From Gautieria morchelliformis (taxonomy: Eukaryota; Basidiomycota; Agaricomycetes; Gomphales; Gomphaceae): a DNA stretch of 64,000 bases. The stretch covers positions 88,036-152,035 of the forward strand of contig WHVA01000262.1 of NCBI GenBank assembly GCA_015179125.1. Direction: 5' to 3'. The position numbers and the translations under genes were made by a program. The notes under the pieces are model-generated. The model saw only the letters and a list, made by a program, of their open reading frames with translations. It was not told where the DNA came from and ran no database searches. Positions 54,732-64,000 of the stretch are shown here, piece after piece. How positions within the stretch are numbered: position 1 is the first letter of the stretch; each line of letters starts with the position of its first letter.

Positions 54732-57468
54732 CTAGCCAATTGACCCGTGCTTCGCACCGGGTTAGTCAAGGCTAACATCGCACAGGGGTAGTTAATAGTA
54801 TTAAAGCATTATTTGGTGGAATGAAACTACATATTTAATCAGGCTTTTGCAATACCTCTTTGTATACAATATTAAAGAACATGGACTTGTTCCAATTAGT
54901 GCAATGTAACCTGTCCATGGGAAAACACTGTTGGAGTTCAAGCATGACCTATACGCGGACCAACTCCGCTGGCGCGGTACTTGAGATGTGTGTGGGAGTT
55001 CAAATCCTTTTCCTCAGTCTATCACAATCATCTGTGAGACTGAGGTAATGTGATATCACCTAGTTGCCGCTTTCATATGTATTGATACACCTGTACCTAG
55101 ATCTAACCAGTCGGTACAGGTATATAGAGTCTATCACAATCATCTGTGAGACTGAGATCTAACCAGTCGGTACAGATTCCATAAATACTGCATATTGCAA
55201 GTCTACTCCTACCATGCCCCTGTGCTGCACATCAGGATATGCCTGGATGTGGCACAGTACTGGGTAGGGACCGCCAGGGACCCGTGGGATGAGCCTGGAT
55301 GACCTGAGACTGCCAGGGACCTGTGGGATAAGCCTGGATGCGCCGGGACCACTGCAGGGTGGATGATACCCGTGCTTTTCCCAGGGGTTAGGTCAAATAC
55401 ATTGGGTTAATGAAACTTGGGTAAAACACATCTTGTCACGATTGAAAGTAGCTCTAAGTAACACAACTGGGTAGGTAATGTCTCCACACATTTCTCCCAT
55501 GTCTGTGTGCCAATCATGTGTAGCATGTCCCCATGTATGGCATGTGTTCCCTGAGTGTAGCATGTCTCCCAAGTATAGTGTGCATAGCATGTCCCCATGT
55601 GTAGCGTATCCCCCATGCATAGTGTGTCCCCCATGCATAGCATGCCCCCCATGCATAGCGTGCCCCCCATGCATAGTGTGCCCCCCATTCATAGCATGTC
55701 CCCCAAGTAGCATTTCCCTTGTTTGTAGCATGTCACTTGTTTATTGTGTATCTGCAAGAGCATAAGAGTGAAAGAAATTATTGTAGGGGCAAGTGAAAAT
55801 AAATAAATGTCAGAAGGTTGTACAATGGGTAACAGAGAAATAGACTCATATTTGCAGGTAGGGCTGTTGTCATCATTTTTAGCCAATTCAGAGAAATCTA
55901 TTGATATGTATTTTTTAAACTATACAGGATATATGTATATACATATAAAATAAAATACAAAAAGGGATAAATTATTGCAAGTAATGACAGAAAAAAGACA
56001 CCAGATGCAGTAATGATGAGCAGGAAAGGTGGGAGGCAATGAGAGGAGCACCTGGGCTGAAAAGAAGTCAAAAAGAGGTCAAAAAAGCGAAAATTACAGG
56101 AAGAAACACCACAGATAGAAGCTGATCCTAATAAATATCAAAACAACATAAATATGATAGCAAGACACACACCAGATACAGCAATGGCAGACAGGCAAGG
56201 TGGGAGGCAATGAGAGGAGCAACATAGGCTGAAAAGCAGTCAAAAGAGGTTAAAAAAGCGAAAATTATTGAAAGAAATACCAGGGAGAGAACCTGATCCT
56301 AATAAATATCGAAACAACATAAATTTGATAGGAAGAGACACACCAGATGCAGCAATGGCAGATAGGAAAGGTGAGAGGCACTGAGGGGAGGAACATGGGC
56401 TGAAAAAAAGGCAAAAATGGTATAAAAACGCGAAAATTATTGGCAGAAATGATAGATATGATAGGAAAAAAACACACCAGAGCGAGTAATGACCCTCAAG
56501 AAAGGTGGGAGGCAATGAGAGGTTCAACATAGGCTGAAAAGGAGTCAAACAGAGATTAAAAAAGCGAAAATTATAGCAAGAAATAGCAATATTTACCATG
56601 GAGAGAAGCTGATTCTAATAAATATCAAAAACATGATAGCAAGACACACACCAGATGCAGCAATATCAGACAGGCAAGGTGGGAGGGCACTGAGAGAGGG
56701 GGCTGAAAAGAAGACAAAAAGAGGATAAAAAAGCGAAAATTATTGGAGGAAATGATAGATATGGTAGGAAAAAACACCCCAGAGCCAGTAATGACCCTCA
56801 AGAAAGGTGGGAGGAAATGATAGGAGCAGCCTAGGCTGAAAAGAAGTCAAAGAGGATAAAAAAGCGAAAATATCTGAAAAGAAGACAAAAAGATGATAAA
56901 AAAGCGAAAATGATTGGAAGAAATGATAGATATGATAGGAAAAAACACACCAGACCAGTAATTACATCCAGAAAGGTGGGAGGCAATGAGAGGAGCAGCC
57001 TAGGCTGAAAAGAAGTCAAAAGAGGATAAAAAACCGAAAATATTAACAATATTTACCTGAGGGGGCTGTAGAGAGACAGAGAGCCCCAGTAACAGACCAC
57101 AGAGAGAGCCAGACACAGAGAGAGCCAGCAGCAGACAAAGATCCAGCAGCAGACACAGAGATCCAGCAGCAGAGACAGAGGTCCAGCAGCAGAACAGATC
57201 CAGCAGCAGACAGACAGATCCAGCAGGCACAGAGACAGTGGGCAGGAGAGCCAGAGGTTGCCAGCAGTTGAGCCAGAGGAAATGCCAAACAGGAGGGCTG
57301 AGGGAAGGTGGGTGCGCGCGCAGTAGCGTTGGACGCGAACAGGTCACGTGACCAGGAACGCTGCTCGGTCGCTCGCGGCTGCGCCGCTCGCGTTCAAACT
57401 CCGCAAATTACGTAACATTATTACGTAAAACACCCACAACCACCCTTCCAGCAACTTTATACTATAGA
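54732..57468 (-). mobile_element. Helitron-derived segment with 5' TC end at 57468
   Basis: The left end has CTAG (54732-54735) behind a hairpin (ACCCGTGC/GCACCGGGT). The right end, read on the minus strand, starts TCTATAGTATAAAG, a typical Helitron 5' end. A second, degenerate 3'-type hairpin near 55370-55395 suggests that two copies are nested here. Inside are a TAGCATGTCCCC minisatellite (55560-55710), about 1 kb of 170-bp satellite (55985-57040), a purine-rich CAGCAGA repeat (57100-57240) and a GGTCACGTGACC palindrome (57343-57354). No protein gene. It appears non-autonomous. Confidence 0.65.
55985..57040. repeat. Satellite, ~170-bp unit with shorter variants
   Basis: About seven copies of a unit containing ACCAGATGCAGCAATG, AGGTGGGAGGCAATGAGAGG, GGCTGAAAAGAAGTCAAA and AAAAAGCGAAAATTATTGG. 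Starts lie near 56002, 56174, 56343, 56478, 56652, 56773 and 56951, so spacing is about 170 bp with 120-135-bp deletion forms. It lies wholly inside a Helitron segment. Confidence 0.8.
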
Positions 57469-57897
57469 CTAGGTGGATACCCGCGCTTCGCGCGGGGGTG
57501 CAAGTCAAACGCCTCGGTAAGGTCAAACGCATCAGCAAGGTCAAACGCCTTGGGTAAATCAAACTTGGGATAAGTCAAACACATTCGGATAAGAAAATTT
57601 CATTCAGATAAGTAAAACACATCTTATTGATTGAAGGTAGGTAATGTTATGACCATGCTGCTTGACCAACTCTGGTACCTCCATGCCTCCTCTGGCTCTA
57701 TTCTGCAATGTCCACACTTTGACCTTTTGATCCCCTTGTTCTTTACTATTCACATACTTCCCCTTTTGACTCTATTCACCGGCCTTCCCTACTTGACCCT
57801 TAGCATAGCAAGTCCGGAGCATCAGGAGATCCATTTGTTCCACTATCAATGTTACGACTGTTCCGCTCAACCATCTCCGCCATATCCGCATATCCTC

Positions 57898-58588
57898 CAG
57901 GGCTGTCCACGAGTCCAGGTTCCTGCAGGTGACTTGCAGTTCAACCTGTGATTTTAACCTGCAGATCCAACTCCCACAAGTCCAGGTGACCCGGCGCCTA
58001 AAAACCTGCCAAGTCCAGGTTTGGCCTTTGGAATTCCGCAGGTGACTCGCAGACCTGCAAGCCTTAAATGCCAAGAATTCATGTCATTTACATGTCATTC
58101 AACTACTATTACTTCATTCTGCACAACAGCCTTCTTGACATGCTTACTCTTATCATGCAGCAACTCTACAACACATTCCTCAGGAACAAGTCCTTCATAT
58201 GACAGCCATGTGCTCTGAGTATGGTCCCGGCATGTGTCGACTTTTCCTTCAGAGAGTGACGCATCTGTGATACAGTCAGTCGGCCCTGACTGAATGCACA
58301 TTTGACATCTGTGGATGTTGCTAGAGGAGCATGGTCAAAATAGGATGTAAGGATGTGTGAAATAGCTCACCCCCATCCCCACGAGAGGAGATGCGTCATG
58401 CCCTCCACATGGGGTGAGTCAGCTTGGAATAATCTGGCAAGTCACTGCAAGTCACCTGCAGGTTTAACCTGTGGGTCCAAGTCAACCTGCAGAAAAACTC
58501 AGGTCAAGTCCAGGTTCCACTTCTGGAAGCTGGCAAACCTGCGAGTCCAAGTCCAGGTAACCTCCAGGTTGACTCGTGGACAGGCCTG
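57898..58588. mobile_element. hAT-type MITE with 8-bp target duplication
   Basis: The ends are CAGGGCTGTCCACGAGTC and, in reverse complement, CAGGCCTGTCCACGAGTC (one mismatch), flanked by ATATCCTC on both sides (57890-57897 and 58589-58596). The terminal 150 bp on each side are filled with CAGGT/ACCTG words (CTGCAGGTGACTTGCAG and similar), typical subterminal repeats of hAT elements. The body of 691 bp encodes nothing recognisable. It belongs to a different hAT family from the element at 41138-41975, and it inserted into an older Helitron segment. Confidence 0.85.
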
Positions 58589-58739
58589 ATATCCTCCGCA
58601 CCACCTCCCACTCCATTCCACAACATCCGCACCATCCGCAACCCTCTACCTCGACCCTTGTGATTTCAGTACCCCTGGCCACCTCCAGATACCGACCCTG
58701 AATACAGCAAGATACCATTTCCGTAATTCCATTTCTTCC

Positions 58740-59525
58740 GAGGCCTATTGTACTTACTCGCCTTGTTCTTTGCCATTGTACTTACCCTACCCTGCACCCC
58801 CCTTGTCATCCCATTGTACCGCATTAGTTACTTGGCCCGTATGTCTATCCAATTCCTGCACTCTCCAGAATTTGCTTAGTACCATACCATTACCTGTTGC
58901 TTCAGCTCTTGTATAAACCCCCTCATGTATGTCTCCGTTCCTGCAATCAGATAATCAACTTTGATACGTGATTCCCTTCGCACTGTCTCCTGTTCTTAGC
59001 ACAGCGAGTTTTGCTAGTCTTGTCTCCTTCTGCTCTCAACCCTCTGTCCTCCGCCTCTTCCGACCTTTGATCTTCGACCCTCGAACCTCGACTCTCAGTA
59101 CTCTGTTCCTGACTTCTGCCTTCTCCAATATCCGCAAGTCAATCCCGAAATACTTAGGACGGTAGTTCATCAGGGGCGCAACACATAAGTTGAAGCCGTT
59201 GTCCTTTCCAGTTCCGACCTCCGGGAATTCCGATACGTAACAATCAATTAGACCCACATTCCCCTTGTTCTTTTGCCTATTGATTGTTCTTAGTTCTACC
59301 TGGCACCCCCTTGTAGTTCCTCTTGTTCCATATTAGTTACTTACTCCATTTATCCTAGTTACTTTTGCTTGCACTGGAATTGCTTACCTCTACCTTCTGA
59401 CATGTTGTCTCAGCTCTTTGAATAAAACCCAGTCATGTGTGCCTCTGTTCTGCAATCAGATAATTGACTTTGATATGTGACTCCCTTTGCACCGTTTCCT
59501 GTTCTTACCACAGCAAGTACTTGCA
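58740..59525. repeat. Two diverged direct repeats, LTR-like
   Basis: About 250 bp ending near 59000 recur about 500 bp further on. Shared words include GCACCCCCTTGT, TTAGTTACTT, CTGCAATCAGATAAT, TGACTCCCTTTGCAC (or close) and TTCCTGTTCTTA. Each contains a TATAAA/AATAAA-like box. They resemble two copies of an old LTR or a promoter duplication. Identity is modest. Confidence 0.5.
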
Positions 59526-59602
59526 AGGCCTCTGTCTCTCTGACCTCTGCCTTCCAACTCGATTCTGATATCCAACTTAACTCGATTCTTGAACCCTTAC
59601 CT

Positions 59603-61648
59603 CTAGGGGATACCCATGCTTCACATGGCGGTGTAGGTCAAACACATTGGGTAAATCAAACTTGGGATAAGTAAAACACATCTCATTGCAATTGAAAGTA
59701 GTATAAGTAACACATCAAGATAGGTAATGTCTCTACACATGTCTGCATGTGCCCAAGTATAGTGTGCATAGCATGTCCTCCATGCATAGCCTCGAATACA
59801 GCATGCTTATTGTGTCCCTGGCCCACATATAACATGTCCCCAAGTATAGTGTGCGTAGCATGTCCTCCATGCATAGTGTGTCTCCACATGTTGCATATCC
59901 CCAAGTACAGTGTGCATGGCGTGTCCCACATGCATACCATGTCCCTGGTTTGTAGCATGTCCCCAAACATAGCGTGTCCCTAAATTATAGCATGTGTGTC
60001 CCCCATGCATAGTGTGTCCCCATGCATAACATGTCCCCCAAGTATAGTGTGCATAGCATGTCCTTTGTTTGTAGCGTGTCCCCAAGTATAGCATGTGTAG
60101 AATGTCCCGTGTTGGTAGTGTATTCCCCTGTAGTGTGTCCCTTGTTTGTACCATGTCCCCCAAGCATAGTGTGTCCCCACATATAGTGTGCACATCCCCA
60201 TGCATAGCATGCTTGTCCCCATGCATAACATGCGTGTCTCCACGCATAACATGCGTGTCCCCAAGCATAGCGTGTGTGTCCATGCATAGCATGCTTGTCC
60301 CCACGCATAACATGCGTGTCTCCACGCATAGCATGTGTGTCCCCATGCATAGCATGCATGTTAGTGTGTGTAGCATGTCCCAATGGCATGTGTGTCCCAA
60401 TGGCATGTGTAGCATATCCCCAAGGGCTTCAAAGTGAAGCCAGCAGGGGCTGTTACTTATCATTAACTTTTCGCAAACTCAGGACATGTATCAATATCTA
60501 TTTTGTGAATATACAAACATAAATAAAATAGTAAAGGAAGCCATATTTAAGCAGCTGCTGTCATTAATTTTAGCAAAGTCAGGATTATCTATTTTCAAAA
60601 AATGTCAAAATGAATGTCCAGTACATTTAAGCTGAAGTTGTTATTAATTTTAGCAGAGTCAAGATTATCTATTTTTGAAAAATGTCAAAAAAATGCACTG
60701 TACATTTAAGCTGACAATTTTCACAAAGTCAGGATAATTTATTGACATCTATCTGCGAAAAAATGTCAAAAAAGTACAGTACATTGAAGCAGAGGCTGTT
60801 ATTAATGCCCAGCCAAAGCCAGAGAAGCCCTGAGACTGACAGAGAAACGCAGAGCCCAGCCAAAGCCATAGTAAGCCAGCCACCAGTATAGCCAGAGAGG
60901 AGTGGCTGGTAAGTGGCTTTACAGTACATAAAGCAATAAAACAAACCACATTTAAAAGCAGAATCTCATTAATTTTAGAGGGAACTTATTGATGTCTATT
61001 TTCGAAAAAACCTGAAAAATATTGATATTAAAATACATTTTTTTCAGCAGTCTTTAGATGTTATTTAAATCTATTTTCGAAAAAAAATCACCAAAAATAT
61101 AATACACATGTGACAATACTATGATGAAAAAAAAAGAACTAATAAATTACAAACACAATAAAATAAAATACATGGCAATGCATCAAAAAAAAAGATATTA
61201 CCTACCAATAGAAAGCCAATAGATAGCCAGTCAGCCAAAGCAATAGACAGCCAGCCAACTAAAGGAGGAGACAACAGACAGAGCAGACAGCAGACAGAGC
61301 AGACAGCAGACAGAGCAGACAGCAGACAGCAGACAGCAGACAGAGGAATCGCCGGTTGGGCAGGTTCCTGGCGTTCCCTCCTTACCGTTCGGCCTTTATA
61401 CCGCGCGCGCATGTCGTGCACGGACCACGCTCGCGTATGCGCGCTCTGGTCGCGAACGGGTCACGTGACCGCTGCGCAGCGTTCTATGCTCACGGCTGCG
61501 CCGCTCGCCGCTGACCTAATTTGGACCGCAAACGGTCACGTGACCATGCTGCGCCGCTCGCATCCGATTGGCCAGCTGACTAATGCTTACCTAAACCTGA
61601 CATAAGCTCGACGCCCACAACCCACCGAGCCGCTTTCACCTATAGGAA
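59603..61648 (-). mobile_element. Non-autonomous Helitron, copy B
   Basis: The 3' end is CTAG at 59603-59606 behind an eroded hairpin (ACCCATGC/ACATGG). The 5' end on the minus strand is TCCTATAGGTGAAAGC at 61647. The order inside matches copies A and C: a TAGCATGTCCCC minisatellite (59745-60430), A/T-rich blocks with AAAAATGTCAAAA, a GCAGACAGAG repeat (61270-61345), a palindromic E-box (GGTCACGTGACC at 61456 and 61534) and a GCTGCGCCGCTCGC motif near the 5' end. No gene. The minisatellite keeps an open frame on the minus strand (59807-60463), which is an artefact of its repeat length. Confidence 0.75.
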
Positions 61649-63216
61649 CTAGGTGGGTACCCGCGCTTCGCGCGGGGGTGCAGGTCAAACGCCTCAGTAA
61701 GGTCAAGTGCATTGTGGTAAATAGGATCATGCAAAATATATCCCTGTTCGTATAGTATCATGAATCATGGATGCACCCATGGAACAGCCAAACATGCAGA
61801 GCTCTCTCTCGACCTCTGGGATGGCCCTCCCAGCAACTCTAGACATGAAAGTGGTAATGGTCTTGACTGAATCATCAGAGATTATAAGTTGCACCTATTG
61901 TCATAATCCACAGGTTTCAAAGCTTGTGCATTGTGAAATAGATTCAATAGTGATCTTGGGGATCCTGAATGTTGACAATGTGGTTACATCGATATGCCAG
62001 CTGATCCTCCGGTGACACTCTCACAGAACCAGAAACAATACCAAAATCAGAAATGGGGGAAGACCCAAAGTGCAGTTAGATAGCATGTCCTCACACGTAA
62101 CGTGTCCTCACAGGTAGCGTGTCCCCAAACGTAGCGTGTCCTCACAGGTAGCGTGTCCCCACACGACACGTGTCCTCACAGGCAGCGTGTCCTCACAGGT
62201 AGCGTGTCCCCACAGGTAGCGTGTCCTCACAGGGAGCATGTCCCCACACGTAACGTGTCCCCACCGGTAGCGTGTCCTCACATGTAACGTGTCCTCACAG
62301 GTAGCGTGTCCTCACACATATAAGGGACATGTATCAGTATCTATTTTGTGACATATATAGACATAAATAAAATAGCAAAAGAAACCACATTTAAGCAGCT
62401 GTTGTCATTAATTTTAGCAAAGTCAGGATAATTCATTGATATCTATATTTATTTTTTGAAAAAAGATCAAAAAAAAAAACACACTACATTAAAACAGAAC
62501 TTGTTATTAACTTTAGCAAAGTCAGAATAAGTTATTAATATCTATTTGCGAAAAAATATCAAAAAAATGTACAGAATATCAAGTTGGCTATTATTAAGGT
62601 TAGCAAGTTAGGTGTATTTAGAGCAATTTGCGAAAAAATATCAAAAATATACAGGACATTGAAGAGCTAGTGTCAATTTACAGCCAAAGAAGCCCAGAGA
62701 CACCCAGAGACACACAGAAAGACACCCAGAGACACCCAGAAAGACACCCAGAGACACCCAGAAAGACACCCAGAGACACCCAGAAAGACACCCAGAGACA
62801 CACAGAAAGACAGAGACACACAGAAAGACACCCAGAGACACACAGAAAGACACCCAGAGACACACAGAAAGACACCCAGAGACACACAGAGACCAACAGA
62901 AAGACACCAAGACCCCAGCCAAAGCAGTAGTAAGCCACCACAGCCAGAACACAGGAGGACACCAGTGGGGAGTGCGGTGCTGCAGCATCGCTCTCTTTAT
63001 ACCGAGTGAAGGGTCATGCACAGACCACCCTCGCATATGGTCGCGACAACGCGAACCGGTCACGTGACTTGGGACGCTGCTGCGCAGCGTCAATGGTCTG
63101 GCCTGGGCCAGGGCCTAGGGCTCGCGGCTGCGCCGCTCGCTCCGCTGACCTAATTTTTACATAACATTATTTGTCAGCGGTGCGCCCACAACCCACTGAG
63201 CGCGTTTCACTCTAGA
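61649..63216 (-). mobile_element. Non-autonomous Helitron, copy C (complete ends)
   Basis: The 3' end is CTAG at 61649-61652 with a strong hairpin (CCCGCGC/GCGCGGG). The 5' end is TCTAGAGTGAAACGCG, starting at 63216. Length 1568 bp. Inside: a unique stretch (61740-62015), a GTGTCCTCACAGGTAGC minisatellite (62075-62320), A/T-rich blocks, a CCCAGAGACACACAGAAAGA repeat (62690-62900), GGTCACGTGAC at 63058 and the GCTGCGCCGCTCGC motif (63128). Both termini directly touch neighbouring Helitrons, so it sits in a head-to-tail row. Confidence 0.8.
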
Positions 63217-64000
63217 CTAGGTGGATACCGCGCTTCGCGCGGGGTGCAAGTCAAATGCCTCGGTAAGGTCAAACACATCAGTAAGTCTAATGCATCAGTA
63301 AGTCTAACGCATCAGTAAGTCTAACATATCAGTAAGGTCAAGTGCATTGGGGAAAATCAAAGTAATCAATTTGCATCAAGTAGATATCAGAAATCAAGGA
63401 GCTCTAAGTAATACATCTTTATATACAATGTTGGTTGTGTTCAAACCCTCTTCAAGCAAGACCTTCACTTTGTTCCAGCTTGTTCCCCTTGAAACACCAA
63501 CATACAACTGACCATGTCCAAACACTGGATATCTCAGGTCCAGCCCAACCGTACCCAAAGACTGTCCCTGAGATTGTTGATAGTCATTGCAAATGCCACA
63601 CGCACTGGAAACTGTCTCCTCTGCAGCACAAATGGTAATTCTCCCTCTGATGGTGAAATAGTGATCCTGGGGATGAAAGCAGTATTTCCTGCACGTGGAC
63701 CTGAGATGATCCTGACCTCCAACACTCTATTCCTCATCCTCACCAACCGCAACCTTGTCCCATTGCATAGTCCTTGCTTCTTATCCAAATTGCGCAACAT
63801 CATCAGAGGCACTCCAGGCTTGACTTCCAAGTGAGCAGGAGGAAGACTGCCCATCTCTATGGAATTCAGATACTCCACAGGATACTGCTCTGCAAAGTCG
63901 GTTTCCTTGACAGAATCTGCACAGTGGAAGACCTGAGCATCACCTGGAAACTGCCTCAACACCATGGAATTGATCTCATTGACCTCAATATTTCTGGGAC
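63217..64000 (-). mobile_element. 3' part of an autonomous Helitron, cut by the window edge
   Basis: The 3' end (CTAG at 63217-63220, hairpin CCGCGC/GCGCGG) belongs to the same family as copies B and C. Unlike them it carries the end of the RepHel helicase gene (stop at 63394). About 180 bp of terminal sequence, with GGTCAAACGCATCAGTAAG-type short repeats, separates the stop from the terminus. This copy or its relatives could have supplied the proteins that moved the non-autonomous ones. Confidence 0.8.
63394..64000 (-). pseudogene. Helitron helicase (Pif1-like) C-terminus, one-base shift
   Basis: The frame entering from the right edge reads [80 protein letters not shown] and [15 protein letters not shown]. 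This is the C-terminal helicase part of Helitron RepHel (helicase motifs V and VI region). After MTIN the frame is lost by one missing base in a short T run (63574-63575, plus strand). The next frame then reads [20 protein letters not shown] and [12 protein letters not shown] and stops at 63394-63396. In autonomous elements this protein nicks, unwinds and copies the element by rolling circle. Either a recent break or a homopolymer sequencing error. Confidence 0.85.

Larger units (their letters stand above)
57469..59602 (-). mobile_element. Segment behind a Helitron 3' terminus at 57469
   Basis: CTAG at 57469-57472 with the hairpin CCCGCGCTTCGCGCGGG is a clear Helitron 3' end, directly abutting the 5' start of the previous copy at 57468. 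Rightwards the segment holds a hAT MITE (57898-58588) and diverged direct repeats (58740-59525), but no clear 5' TC end before the next terminus at 59603. It is therefore probably truncated or interrupted. No gene. Confidence 0.55.

Noticed and set aside
59807-60463. Long open frame (218 codons) of repeated Met/His/Gly/Cys/Thr residues
   Set aside because: It is a translation of the TAGCATGTCCCC minisatellite inside a Helitron; all frames stay open because of the repeat unit, and its neighbours show the same in other frames.
62628-62930. Open frames of repeated TQKDTQRHPE or, on the other strand, Val/Cys/Ser/Leu-rich peptide
   Set aside because: Products of the CCCAGAGACAC repeat; no independent coding signal.

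Overview
The window looks like a chromosome segment of a mushroom-type basidiomycete (Agaricomycetes). The reasons are many short introns of about 45-65 nt, a fungal-type (FunK1) protein kinase, a DUF6533 seven-helix protein, a heme-thiolate peroxidase, a chromodomain Ty3/gypsy element, several Helitrons and a CaaX-box mini-protein that resembles a basidiomycete mating pheromone precursor. Species cannot be named from sequence alone. No rRNA, tRNA or CRISPR was recognised.

Layout. 1-6.4 kb is gene-poor. It holds the edge of an unknown gene, the pheromone-like mini-ORF (3082-3192, minus) and a decayed FunK1 kinase. 6.4-17.3 kb is host DNA: a BTB protein, complex I LYR subunit NDUFA6, the ER chaperone LHS1/GRP170, an unknown nuclear-type protein and an Ish1/Msc1-type stress protein. 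17.3-22.6 kb is repeat-rich, with hairpins, a minisatellite and a tandem duplication of a small basic-protein gene. 22.6-35.1 kb is dense and conserved: DUF6533 protein, heme-thiolate peroxidase, PDAP1, a mitochondrial helical-repeat protein, eIF2 gamma, a RING-CH ubiquitin ligase and an RRM/RS splicing factor. 35.9-40.6 kb has a carboxylesterase pseudogene carrying an inverted self-duplication, a FunK1 kinase and a small unknown gene.

41.1-64.0 kb is a transposon graveyard: a non-autonomous hAT element with 8-bp target duplication, a solo LTR with 5-bp target duplication that splits an unknown gene, a 6.2-kb chromodomain gypsy element on the minus strand, a pair of 0.7-kb inverted repeats, and a run of same-orientation Helitrons. 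At least two Helitron junctions put a 3' CTAG end directly against the TC 5' start of the next copy. The array ends in the helicase gene of an autonomous Helitron running off the right edge. A second hAT MITE sits inside the array.

The host genes do not form a pathway; they are housekeeping neighbours. PDAP1/mitochondrial protein and eIF2 gamma/RING-CH ligase are convergent pairs; peroxidase/PDAP1 and mitochondrial protein/eIF2 gamma share short divergent promoters. Several reading frames, including LHS1, are broken by one base in short homopolymer runs, so part of the apparent decay may be sequencing error. All gene models were built by eye from frames, splice sites and family knowledge; no search was run.
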